DNA from: JBCDBH01 sp039184055
GTDB taxonomy: Bacteria; Acidobacteriota; Thermoanaerobaculia; Multivoradales; J023
DNA: 13,836 nt
Assembly (NCBI GenBank): GCA_039184055.1
Contig: JBCDBH010000141.1
Location: 1-13,836 of the forward strand
Direction: 5' to 3'
The notes below the pieces were generated by a model. The model was given only the letters and a program-made list of their open reading frames with translations. It made no database searches and had not been told where the DNA came from. The position numbers and the translations under genes are program-made. Positions 6,471 to 13,664 of the stretch are shown piece after piece. The first letter of the stretch is position 1. Every line of letters begins with the position of its first letter.

Positions 6471-8099
6471 ATGATCCGAACCACACTCCTCACGCTCGTC
6501 TCACTCCTCCTCCTCCACGCCCTCCCCCTCGTCGCCGACTCCGAACCTCGAGTCCGTGCTCTGGTCCGTGGTACCAGCATTCAAGGCACCAATGGCATCA
6601 CGGTCGGCCCCGATGACAAGGTCTACGTCACCAGTGTGGTCGGCAACGAGATCGTGGTCGTCGACCGACGCTCGGGGCGCATCCTCGAACGCATGACCGA
6701 ACTCTGCAGTGCCGAAGACGTGATCTTCGGCCCGGACGGCGCGCTCTATTGGACGTCGATCTACTCGGGCATCGTGGGTCGAATCGACCCCGACGGCACC
6801 CGCACCACGATCGCCGACCTGCCACCCGGCGCCAACGCCATCACCTTCAACGATGCAGGCCGACTCTTCGTCTCGCTTTTTCCCCAGTCTCAAGGTCTCT
6901 ACGAAGTCGATCCCACGGGTGCAACTCCGGCCGAGCTGTTGATCGCCGAGCCGGGCATGATCAACGCCTTCGACTTCGGCCCGGACGGCCTGCTCTACGC
7001 CCCCGATCTCTCGACCGGCTCGGTCGTCCGGATCGACGTCGATGCGCTGACCATCGAAACGGTGGCGACCGGATTCTCGAGCCTGCTGTCAGCGGTCGCC
7101 TTCGACAGTCAAGGCAACCTCTACGCCAGTGATCCGAGCGGTGAGCTCACCCGCGTCGACATCGCCACGGGCGAGCGTGAGGTGTTCGCCACCCTACCGG
7201 TCGGCAATGACAACTTCGCCTTCGACCGCGATGACAACGTCTACACCACCAACTTGCTGAGCGGTGGCCTGATCCGGATCAAGCCCAACGGCAAGAAGCG
7301 TCGCCTCATCCGACCTGGTATGACGAACACCGGTGGCATCACCACGCGCCCCATCGGCCCTTTCCGCGACGAGCTCTGGGTCGCCGACACCTTCTCACTC
7401 CGCGCCTTCGGCACGTTCTTCGGTCGTCAACGCGACTTCGTCCCCACCATTCCGCTGGTCACCCCGTTCGTCGGCCCCAATACGGTGACCACCATCGGTG
7501 ACGACCTCTTGACCTCGTCATGGATTTTCAACGCCGTACAGGTCTACGATCCCGACACCGACACCTTGCTCACCGACCTTCGAGACTTCGCCACGCCGCT
7601 CAACGCGATCGCCTGGGACCACGACATCGTGGTCGCCGAGCTGGCGACCGGCAACGTCGTCCGCGCCGATGGTGACGACCCCAGCCAACGCGAAGTGCTG
7701 GCCACCGGCCTCGCCATCCCCACCGGCATGGCGCTCGACCAAGGCGATCTCTACGTCGCCGAGTTCGTCACCGGCACCCTTCGCAAAATCACCCAAGACG
7801 GACAGATCCTCGATCCGCCGTCGATCGTCGCAACGGGTCTGGCGGCACCCGAGGGCCTCGTCGTGCTTCACGACGGTGACCTGGCGGTGGTCGAAACCGG
7901 AGCCGGTCGAGTGTCGCGGGTCGACCCCCATACCGGCATCGTCACCACCCTCGTCGACGATCTCGAGCTCGGCGCCCCGGCCCCACCCAACGTGCCACCG
8001 ACCTGGCTCTTCGACGGCATCACCCAGGGCCGCAACGGGCGAATATACGTCGCTGGCAACATCGCCAATGTGATCTACTCGATCCGCTTACCCAACTGA
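6471..8099 (+). CDS. Exported NHL/SMP-30-like beta-propeller protein
   Basis: A 542-residue protein beginning with a signal peptide (MIRTTLLTLVSLLLLHALPL, cleavage about residue 22). The rest is built of propeller-blade repeats of the form 'N/G-I-x-F-x-x-x-G-x-L/V-Y-V...G-x-V-x-R-I/V-D'. Twelve can be counted, starting near residues 41, 82, 122, 165, 207, 247, 288, 337, 378, 418, 461 and 515. Since NHL and SMP-30/gluconolactonase domains usually form six-bladed propellers, two tandem propellers are inferred. Examples: VIFGPDGALYWTSIYSG (84-100), LYVAEFVTGTLRKI (427-440), IYVAGNIANVIYSI (525-538). Such proteins act outside the cytoplasm in ligand binding or lactone hydrolysis; no specific metal or catalytic residues can be assigned. 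Only one cysteine (79) is present. A palindrome lies just upstream; it appears to be a single-gene unit. Confidence 0.85.
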   Translation: MIRTTLLTLVSLLLLHALPLVADSEPRVRALVRGTSIQGTNGITVGPDDKVYVTSVVGNEIVVVDRRSGRILERMTELCSAEDVIFGPDGALYWTSIYSGIVGRIDPDGTRTTIADLPPGANAITFNDAGRLFVSLFPQSQGLYEVDPTGATPAELLIAEPGMINAFDFGPDGLLYAPDLSTGSVVRIDVDALTIETVATGFSSLLSAVAFDSQGNLYASDPSGELTRVDIATGEREVFATLPVGNDNFAFDRDDNVYTTNLLSGGLIRIKPNGKKRRLIRPGMTNTGGITTRPIGPFRDELWVADTFSLRAFGTFFGRQRDFVPTIPLVTPFVGPNTVTTIGDDLLTSSWIFNAVQVYDPDTDTLLTDLRDFATPLNAIAWDHDIVVAELATGNVVRADGDDPSQREVLATGLAIPTGMALDQGDLYVAEFVTGTLRKITQDGQILDPPSIVATGLAAPEGLVVLHDGDLAVVETGAGRVSRVDPHTGIVTTLVDDLELGAPAPPNVPPTWLFDGITQGRNGRIYVAGNIANVIYSIRLPN

Positions 8100-8202
8100 A
8101 CCAAGCCGGATCTCGGTCGACAGTACCGCCGACCCAAAGCTCGAAGGCACGGTGCGCTACGCATCGTGGCTTCGGCATATGGGTTCCCAGAATCGATCCC
8201 GC

Positions 8203-8227
8203 GGCACACAAAAATCGTGTGCCCTTT
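8203..8227 (+). terminator. Possible terminator hairpin downstream of the propeller gene
   Basis: GGCACAC (8203-8209), a 7-base loop, then GTGTGCC (8217-8223) followed by CTTTG. The stem is perfect, but the T-tract is short and the hairpin is about 100 bases past the stop codon, so it could instead be a protein-binding palindrome. Confidence 0.45.
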
Positions 8228-8261
8228 GAGCGATTCATATGCATCCACAGGATCGACATCT

Positions 8262-8303
8262 CATCATCACGCAACCGTCCAGACATCAACACGCAACCGT
8301 CCA
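8262..8303. repeat. Two 20-bp direct repeats, 22-bp period
   Basis: The 14-mer CACGCAACCGTCCA occurs at 8268-8281 and 8290-8303. With the six preceding bases, the match is 20 bp with one mismatch (8262-8281 versus 8284-8303). The 22-bp period places both copies on the same face of the helix, 119 bases before the start codon of the next gene. Confidence 0.8.
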
Positions 8304-8410
8304 AAAAGTATCGTAGACTGCCCACTCGATGATTTGAGATCAGTCGAGTCATGAGAGGGGTTTCAGACTCGGCTTTGCTTTGCAAGAAGAAGGCTCTGTC
8401 ATGGCCTACT

Positions 8411-8416
8411 AGGAGG
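8411..8416 (+). promoter_or_regulatory. Consensus ribosome binding site
   Basis: AGGAGG, five bases before ATG 8422; supports this start for the modular surface protein even though about 25 residues precede its hydrophobic signal core. Confidence 0.85.
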
Positions 8417-8421
8417 AGTGC

Positions 8422-10659
8422 ATGTCGACTTCAAGTCGTTTTCCTCGATACGACGATCAGCCTTGCGGTGCGGTCAGACGCCTTGCAAGACGGGCTTGCT
8501 TATGGACCCTCGCTCTTTGCTTGACGGCGACGTCCGCACTAGCCGAAACACCTACCTCGACCAGCTTCGTCCTGTCGCAAGCCACAACCAACAGTGGTGG
8601 TGAGACGGCGACTTCGACGTCGTTCGTGCTCGATGGCTCGGTGGCGCAGAACGCCACGGTCGGTGAAGCGAGCTCGACGTCGTTCGTCATCCAGTCGGGT
8701 TTTTGGACCAGCCTGAGCACCCTCGGGGTGTTGCGAATCGAGGCCACCGGCTCGGGCCAGGGTACCGCCGACGGAACTGGCATTTCCTGTGTCATCGATG
8801 GTGGCGCGGTCGCGGGTGATTGCTCCGAACAGCTCACCTACGCCACAGTGGTCGACATCGTCGCCGACGCCAACGCGGGTAGCCAATTCGACGCCTGGAC
8901 GGGCTGCGACAGCACCTCGACCACCACTGTCGACGACGACACGTGTCAAATCACCGTGCGAGAAAGCGTCTCAGTAAGCGCGGCGTTCACCCTGCTCGGC
9001 ACCATCGGTGATCGCGTCTGGCGCGATGTCGACGGTGACGGTAACCAGGATGCCGAAGAGCCGGGTCTCAATGGCGTGACCGTCGAGCTCACCGACGGGG
9101 GCTCGTTCTCCACCAGCACGGTGACCATCGGCGACGGCAACTTCGACTTTGCCGACGTACCTCCGGGGACCTATACCGCGACGGTCGACACCGGCACCCT
9201 GCCCGCGGGTACCGTGCCGTCCTTCGATGCCGATGGCATCGGTACACCGAACACCGCCGTGATCACCATCACCGATGGTGAGGACAAAAACGACCTCGAC
9301 TTCGGCTACCAGCCCCAGGTCGACCTGGCGATCACCAAAGACGACGCGATCGATCCGCTCCCGGGTGGTCAGAACCAGATCTACACCATCACCGTGGAGA
9401 ATCTCGGCCCCGCCGACTCCACCGACGTCGTCGTGACCGATGTCCTTCCGGTCGGCACCACCCTGGTCGAAACGGTCGGCTGCGCCGAGGATCCCTCGGG
9501 TGCACCCACCTGCTCACTCGGTGACTTGGCGATCGGTGGCATGACCAGCTTCACCCTCGAAGTGTCGATCGATCCGGAGCCCCCGGCGTCGATCACCAAC
9601 ACCGCGAGCGTCGCGGCCACCGAGGTCGACATCGAAGGCTCGAACGACAGCGATAGCGAGTCGACCGCGCTCGACAACGTGCCACCGACCGTCGTGCTGG
9701 TCGACACCTTCCCGACCACGGCTGATGCCGAGCTCACCGATTGTGAGACCGTTAACGGCTTCGTCATCGAAGAGCTCGACGTCGAATTCGACGAAGAGAT
9801 GCTCGACGGTAGCGACATCGGCGACGTCACCGATCCGGCAAGCTGGCTGCTCGTCGCGGCGGGTGCCAACGCCCAGATCGACACCACTTCCTGCGCCACC
9901 CTCGGTGGTGACGACGAAACGGTCGAGATCAGCGCGATCACCTACGACGCCGTCAGTCAGATTGCGACACTCGAGTTCACCGACGAGCTACCCGATGCCC
10001 TGATCACCCTCTTCGCCTGCAGCGACGCGCTCACCGATCTCGGTGGCACCCCGCTCGACGGTGACGACAACGGTGTTTCAGGTGGCGACTACAGCCGCTT
10101 TTTCCGCGCCGATGCCGACAACCTGCTCGCCAACGGTCATCTCGATTGCTCGATCGAAGATTGGACGGCAACGAGCGACGATCCGTCTGAAATCGTCTAC
10201 TCCACCGACGACTTCGACAATTCGAGTGACTCCGGCTCCTTCGCCATCGCCAACACCGCCGGAAGCACGGTTCTTCAGGTGAGCCAATGTGCCGCGGTCG
10301 ATCGTGTATCGAGCCTGAGCCTGAGCACCCAATTGCAACTGAGCACTCCCGATACTGGGATCACCGTGATCGTCGGTTGTGAGATCTACGCCACGAACGA
10401 TTGCACCGGCGCCGTGACCACCACCTCGTCGACCAGCGTCTTCCAGGGTGACACCGCAGGTGCATGGGTTGCGCTGACCGACAGCGTCGGCATGCCTGAT
10501 GGCAGCCAGTCGGCACTCTGCAGCGTCGCCTTCACCACGGGCTTGACCGGTGAGACCTTCGACGCCCGCATCGATCAAGTCCGGCTCGGCAACGACCTTA
10601 TCTTTACCGACGGCTTCGAATCCGGCGATACGTCGGCCTGGTCGTCGACCGTACCCTGA
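8422..10659 (+). CDS. Large modular exported surface-type protein (SdrD_B, DUF11 and other modules)
   Basis: A 745-residue, strongly acidic, Ser/Thr-rich protein. It has a long signal peptide with an Arg-rich n-region (16-24) and cleavage after ATSALA (41). Modules in order: three roughly 20-residue STSFVL/I repeats (45-95) ending in GFW; a Bacteroides/InlB-repeat-like domain with Cys pairs (103-190); an SdrD_B/Cna-B-like domain (192-297) opening GTIGDRVWRDVDGDG and containing an EF-hand-like loop (D202, D204, D206, G207, E213); a DUF11 domain (299-415, VDLAITKDD, VENLGPADSTDVVVTDVLP); an Ig-like region (420-565); and a C-terminal beta domain with several Cys (566-725). The tail IFTDGFESGDTSAWS (727-741) is of a type recurring in exported proteins of Acidobacteria and some Gammaproteobacteria (from memory). 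No LPXTG or membrane anchor is seen. It is probably an extracellular structural or adhesive protein. A strong hairpin follows six bases after the stop. Confidence 0.85.
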   Translation: MSTSSRFPRYDDQPCGAVRRLARRACLWTLALCLTATSALAETPTSTSFVLSQATTNSGGETATSTSFVLDGSVAQNATVGEASSTSFVIQSGFWTSLSTLGVLRIEATGSGQGTADGTGISCVIDGGAVAGDCSEQLTYATVVDIVADANAGSQFDAWTGCDSTSTTTVDDDTCQITVRESVSVSAAFTLLGTIGDRVWRDVDGDGNQDAEEPGLNGVTVELTDGGSFSTSTVTIGDGNFDFADVPPGTYTATVDTGTLPAGTVPSFDADGIGTPNTAVITITDGEDKNDLDFGYQPQVDLAITKDDAIDPLPGGQNQIYTITVENLGPADSTDVVVTDVLPVGTTLVETVGCAEDPSGAPTCSLGDLAIGGMTSFTLEVSIDPEPPASITNTASVAATEVDIEGSNDSDSESTALDNVPPTVVLVDTFPTTADAELTDCETVNGFVIEELDVEFDEEMLDGSDIGDVTDPASWLLVAAGANAQIDTTSCATLGGDDETVEISAITYDAVSQIATLEFTDELPDALITLFACSDALTDLGGTPLDGDDNGVSGGDYSRFFRADADNLLANGHLDCSIEDWTATSDDPSEIVYSTDDFDNSSDSGSFAIANTAGSTVLQVSQCAAVDRVSSLSLSTQLQLSTPDTGITVIVGCEIYATNDCTGAVTTTSSTSVFQGDTAGAWVALTDSVGMPDGSQSALCSVAFTTGLTGETFDARIDQVRLGNDLIFTDGFESGDTSAWSSTVP
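8614..8687 (+). repeat. Short coding repeats of the STSFVL module
   Basis: TCGACGTCGTTCGT recurs exactly at 8614-8627 and 8674-8687, 60 bases apart, encoding the same STSFV core in two successive 20-residue repeats. A more diverged copy lies just upstream. Confidence 0.7.
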
Positions 10660-10664
10660 TGACG

Positions 10665-10695
10665 AACCGGGAGGGTGGGACCCTCCCGGTTTCTT
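10665..10695 (+). terminator. Strong hairpin terminator or attenuator before the paralogue array
   Basis: AACCGGGAGGGT (10665-10676), loop GGG, ACCCTCCCGGTT (10680-10691): a perfect 12-bp stem followed by a T-rich run (TTCTTGCTTTGCTTTC). It begins six bases after the stop of the 745-residue gene. The ribosome binding site of the next gene starts only 12 bases after the T-rich start, so there is no room for a new promoter between them. Confidence 0.85.
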
Positions 10696-10706
10696 GCTTT
10701 GCTTTC

Positions 10707-10710
10707 GAGG
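10707..10710 (+). promoter_or_regulatory. Ribosome binding site fixing the start at 10717
   Basis: GAGG with a 6-base spacer before ATG 10717. The longer in-frame start at 10675 lies inside the hairpin and would precede the signal peptide with 14 unrelated residues. Confidence 0.7.
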
Positions 10711-10716
10711 TGCTCT

Positions 10717-11718
10717 ATGACTCGATCGATTCTCACCGTTGCGCTCAGCCTGATCGTGGCCTGTGTCGCTTTCGCCCAAACGCCAACCACCCTCAACTAC
10801 CAGGGTCGTTTGCTCCAGAACACATCAGACCAAGACGCCGCCACCGGCACGGTCGACATCCGTTTCTCGATCTGGACCGGACCGTCCACCGAGGGTACGG
10901 CGACCGAGCTGTGGAACGAGACCTGGACCGGGGTGACGCTATCGAACGGCATCTTCAGCGTTCTGCTCGGCTCCAACGGCACGCCGCTCGATCCGGCCGA
11001 TTTTCAAGGTGACGACTCGCTCTACCTCGAGCTCGAGGTCGACGGCGAAACGCTGTCTCCCCGTCAGCAGCTCGGCTCGGCGCCGTTCGCCTTTGTCGAC
11101 GAGCCGGAAAACGAGCTGCAAACCCTCTCGTTGACTGACGACCAGCTGAGCCTTTCGGGCTCCGATGATGTCGTCGACCTGTCGAGCGCGGCCGTGATCA
11201 CCGATCTCCTGGCCGAGATCGATGCTCTCTACGCCCGGCTTCCACGACTGGTCTTCGCCTCGTCGGTCTCCACCACCGGTGATCTCGGTGGTCTCGACGG
11301 CGGTGACGCCTTCTGCCAAGGGCTGGCCGATGCCGCCGGTCTCGGGGGCACCTACAAAGCTTGGCTCAGCGATCCGAACGGCAGCCCGAGTACACGATTT
11401 ACCCAAGATGATCGCGCCTTCGAGCTCGTCGACGGCACCCAGATCGCCGCTGACTGGGACGACCTCATCGATGGCACCCTCGACGCCGCGATCTCGCTCG
11501 ATGAGAACGGTGATGCGGCGAGCTCGAACAACGGGCGTGTCTGGACCGGCACCACGTTCGCCGGGGAACGCGTGGGGAACAGCTGTGCCGAATGGAGCAC
11601 CGATACGGGAGTCTCGGCCGGTGTCGGAGAGTACTCCGAAACGGACAACGCCTGGACCTACGATGGTCTCGGTCTCACCTGCAACGAGAGCTACCTCATC
11701 TACTGCTTCCAGCAGTGA
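10717..11718 (+). CDS. Array paralogue 1: exported protein with constant N-module and DUF1554 lectin-like tip
   Basis: 333 residues. Signal peptide MTRSILTVALSLIVACVAFA, cleavage after residue 20. Residues 21-130 are the common exported module QTPTTLNYQGRLLQN...IFSVLLGSNG...LSPRQQLGSAPFAF, seen in many bacterial fibre and surface proteins. One beta-repeat follows (NELQTLSLTDDQLSL, 132-146), then a short amphipathic helix (about 158-175, LLAEIDALYARL) that could trimerise. A DUF1554-like domain follows (178-333): GDLGGLDGGDAFC, GTYKAWLSD, SPSTRF, VDGTQIAADWDDL, ending YLIYCFQQ. The four cysteines (200, 290, 322, 330) in this domain suggest two disulfides. DUF1554 is known from Leptospira exported proteins and has a lectin/endostatin-like look; ligand unknown. 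It is followed after 17 bases by paralogue 2 with no terminator, so the two are probably co-transcribed. Confidence 0.85.
   Translation: MTRSILTVALSLIVACVAFAQTPTTLNYQGRLLQNTSDQDAATGTVDIRFSIWTGPSTEGTATELWNETWTGVTLSNGIFSVLLGSNGTPLDPADFQGDDSLYLELEVDGETLSPRQQLGSAPFAFVDEPENELQTLSLTDDQLSLSGSDDVVDLSSAAVITDLLAEIDALYARLPRLVFASSVSTTGDLGGLDGGDAFCQGLADAAGLGGTYKAWLSDPNGSPSTRFTQDDRAFELVDGTQIAADWDDLIDGTLDAAISLDENGDAASSNNGRVWTGTTFAGERVGNSCAEWSTDTGVSAGVGEYSETDNAWTYDGLGLTCNESYLIYCFQQ
10777..11121 (+). repeat. Constant N-terminal module, copy 1
   Basis: This block encodes residues 21-135 of paralogue 1. It is 107/115 identical in amino acids to copy 2 (11796-12140), with identical DNA runs of up to about 34 bases, including rare-choice synonymous codons. 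The homology begins at the mature N-terminus. Confidence 0.9.
11248..11715 (+). other. DUF1554-like domain of paralogue 1
   Basis: Residues 178-333 carry the family pattern: VF-x-S start, GGLDGGDAFC, KAWLSD, LVDGT, DWDDL, and terminal YCFQQ. It resembles the second domain of paralogue 2 (13152-13640) more than the first, especially in the N-terminal half (CQGLADAAGL, ISLDENGD). Confidence 0.8.
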
Positions 11719-11735
11719 GGCAGAAGAGAAACGCC

Positions 11736-13643
11736 ATGTCGACACGAGCCACTGTCTTCGCCTGTCTCCTGATCTCAGTCGGGATCGCCTTGGCCCAGAC
11801 GCCCACCACGCTCAACTACCAGGGTCGTCTGCTCCAAAACACCACAGATCAAGACGCCGCCACCGGTACCGTCGACATCCGTTTCTCGATCTGGACCGGG
11901 CCAGCCACCGAGGGCACGGCGACCGAGCTGTGGAACGAGACCTGGACCGATGTGACGCTATCGAACGGCATCTTCAGCGTCCTGCTCGGCTCCAACGGCT
12001 CACCGCTCGACCCGGCCGACTTCCAGGGTGACACCTCGCTGTTTCTTCAGCTCGAAGTCGATGGTGAGACGCTGTCGCCACGTCAACAGCTCGGCTCAGC
12101 TCCATTCGCCTTTGTCGACGAACCCGCGAACGAGCTTCAAGTCTTGTCGCTCAGCGGTACGACGCTCCAGCTGACCTCGGCGGACGGTACCGACACGGTC
12201 GAGCTGACGAATTTTCTCGAAGACCTCGACACCGTTCGGACCGTCTTTGTGACCTCCGCGACGTACGACGGCAACTTCGGTGGGCTCGAAGGTGCGGACG
12301 CCGCATGCCAAACCCTGGCCGATGCCGCCGAGCTCGGTGGCACCTATCAAGCCTGGCTGAGCGACAGCGCCGAGAGCCCGAGCACGCGTTTCGATCAGCT
12401 CGGTTCGTTCGCGATGATCGACGGCACCGTCATCGCCAACGACTGGGCCGATCTGACCGACGGCGGTCTGCAAAATGTCCTCAACCTCACCGAGACCAAT
12501 GAGACCCTCGGTGTGGGCGAGCTGGTGCGGACGAGCACGATGGACGACGGCACGGCCGAGACGCTGAACTGTGACGATTGGTCGACCAGCGATACCGGTG
12601 TCCAGGCGACCGCGGGACAGGTTTCGGGCACCAGCAGCCCGTGGACCGACTCGGGTTTTGTCGTCGCGTGCAATCTCGAGCTGCGGCTGTACTGTTTCGA
12701 GCGATCGCCGCTCTCGACCTATCTCGACAACACCGACAACCAAGTCCTATCGCTCAACGGTAACGATCTCGAGCTGACCTCGGACGACGGGACTGACGTT
12801 GTCGACCTGTCGAGCTTTCTCGATGACACCGACGATCAGATGCTCTCGCTCAGCGATACAACGCTTCAGCTCACATCAGACGACGGCACGGATTCAGTCG
12901 ACCTGTCGGGCTTTCTCGACGACACCACGATCGACAACCAGGTGCTGTCGCTGAGTGGGGACACCCTCTCGCTTACCTCGGACGATGGCACCGACACGGT
13001 CGACTTGTCACCCTACCTCGACGATAGCGATGAGCAGACCCTGTCGCTGAGTGGGGACACGGTGACGATCTCGGAAAGCGACTCTTCGATCGACCTCACC
13101 TCGGCGGACAGCATCGCCACGATGCTCACCATCATCGACGCGCTCACCAACATCGTGTTCGTCACTTCGACGAACCAGACTGGATCATTCGGCGGCCTCG
13201 ACGCCGCTGACGCGATCTGCCAGGGCCTTGCCGACGCGGCCGGGCTCGACGGAACCTTCAAAGCTTGGTTGAGCGATACGACCGACAGCCCGAGCACGCG
13301 TTTCACCCAGTCGGAATTCATCTATGTTCTGGTCGATGGCACGAAGATCGCCGACGATTGGGACGATCTGACCGACGGCACGATCGATGCCACGATCTCG
13401 CTCGACGAGAATGGGGATACCACGGACTCGACGGATGTCTATACGAACACGACCTCAGCGGGCGAGGTCAGAGCCACCAACAGCACGCTTCTCTGCGACA
13501 ACTGGACTTCGGACGTCTCGACTGACTTCGGCATCGTCGGCTTGACCAATGCAACCGACGAGACGTGGAGCACGGATTCGGCTGGCGCACTCTTGACCTC
13601 GTGTGCCAATACGAACGCCGTTCTCTACTGCTTCGAGCAATGA
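11736..13643 (+). CDS. Array paralogue 2: exported protein with two DUF1554 domains separated by beta-repeats
   Basis: 635 residues. The start at ATG 11736 is chosen because the signal peptide begins there (MSTRATVFACLLISVGIALA, cleavage after 20); the open frame upstream is antiparallel shadow within paralogue 1. The ribosome site is weak (AAGAG), suggesting translational coupling across the 17-base gap. Layout: constant module (21-130), one beta-repeat (134-163), DUF1554 domain A (169-322; GNFGGLEGADAAC, RLYCFER), four beta-repeats of about 32 residues (335-460; consensus QVLSLSGDTLxLTSDDGTD, then VDLSxFLDD), a short helix (459-471) and DUF1554 domain B (473-635; GSFGGLDAADAIC, VLYCFEQ). 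Cysteines sit in the lectin-like domains in the same pattern as in paralogue 1. It is very acidic and has no anchor motif. It probably forms an extracellular stalk with two binding heads; target unknown. Confidence 0.85.
   Translation: MSTRATVFACLLISVGIALAQTPTTLNYQGRLLQNTTDQDAATGTVDIRFSIWTGPATEGTATELWNETWTDVTLSNGIFSVLLGSNGSPLDPADFQGDTSLFLQLEVDGETLSPRQQLGSAPFAFVDEPANELQVLSLSGTTLQLTSADGTDTVELTNFLEDLDTVRTVFVTSATYDGNFGGLEGADAACQTLADAAELGGTYQAWLSDSAESPSTRFDQLGSFAMIDGTVIANDWADLTDGGLQNVLNLTETNETLGVGELVRTSTMDDGTAETLNCDDWSTSDTGVQATAGQVSGTSSPWTDSGFVVACNLELRLYCFERSPLSTYLDNTDNQVLSLNGNDLELTSDDGTDVVDLSSFLDDTDDQMLSLSDTTLQLTSDDGTDSVDLSGFLDDTTIDNQVLSLSGDTLSLTSDDGTDTVDLSPYLDDSDEQTLSLSGDTVTISESDSSIDLTSADSIATMLTIIDALTNIVFVTSTNQTGSFGGLDAADAICQGLADAAGLDGTFKAWLSDTTDSPSTRFTQSEFIYVLVDGTKIADDWDDLTDGTIDATISLDENGDTTDSTDVYTNTTSAGEVRATNSTLLCDNWTSDVSTDFGIVGLTNATDETWSTDSAGALLTSCANTNAVLYCFEQ
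11796..12140 (+). repeat. Constant N-terminal module, copy 2
   Basis: This is the counterpart of copy 1 (10777-11121), in register with no insertion or deletion. The eight amino-acid differences are conservative or surface-type (S37T, S57A, G72D, T89S, D100T, Y103F, E105Q, E131A). Confidence 0.9.
12240..12701 (+). other. DUF1554-like domain A of paralogue 2
   Basis: Residues 169-322: VFVTSATYDGNFGGLEGADAAC, GTYQAWLSD, SPSTRF, IDGTVIANDWADL, a CDDW core and terminal LYCFER (first motif spans 170-191). It is the most diverged of the three lectin-like domains in the window. Confidence 0.8.
12738..13115 (+). repeat. Four tandem beta-strand repeats (about 32 codons each)
   Basis: Units start at residues 335, 367, 401 and 433 of paralogue 2 (12738, 12834, 12936, 13032). 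Each has the form (N/D/E)Q-x-LSL-x-x-x-x-L-x-LTSDDGTD-x-VDLS. The third unit is two codons later because of a TI insertion, and the last is degenerate. A fifth, separate unit lies at 12135-12230. Such QxLSL...VDLS repeats are common in stalks of bacterial and phage fibre proteins. Confidence 0.85.
13152..13640 (+). other. DUF1554-like domain B of paralogue 2
   Basis: Residues 473-635: FVTSTNQTGSFGGLDAADA, CQGLADAAGLDGTFKAWLSD, SPSTRFTQ, LVDGTKIADDWDDL, ISLDENGD, LCDNW, terminal VLYCFEQ. Its first 90 residues are closer to paralogue 1's tip than to domain A of its own protein. Confidence 0.8.
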
Positions 13644-13655
13644 CCAGCCTCTTCT

Positions 13656-13659
13656 GGAG
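13656..13659 (+). promoter_or_regulatory. Ribosome binding site of paralogue 3
   Basis: GGAG, five bases before ATG 13665, in the 21-base gap after the paralogue 2 stop. No terminator intervenes. Confidence 0.7.
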
Positions 13660-13664
13660 TTGAT

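Larger units (their letters stand above)
8100..8421. other. Intergenic region upstream of the modular surface-protein gene
   Basis: These 322 bases contain no credible gene. They hold a hairpin (8203-8223) that may end the upstream transcript and a 22-bp-period direct repeat (8262-8303) that may be a regulator site for the downstream gene. I see no convincing -35/-10 pair or -24/-12 element. Confidence 0.6.

Noticed and set aside
8020..8385. Minus-strand 121-residue gene downstream of the propeller gene
   Set aside because: It overlaps the 3' end of a well-supported gene, crosses the direct repeats and hairpin, and shows no domain or ribosome site.
11248..13640. Diversity-generating retroelement driving variation of the lectin-like tips
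   Set aside because: C-type-lectin-like ends and variable C-terminal halves invite the idea, but there is no reverse transcriptase, no template repeat and no adenine-biased pattern visible in the window.
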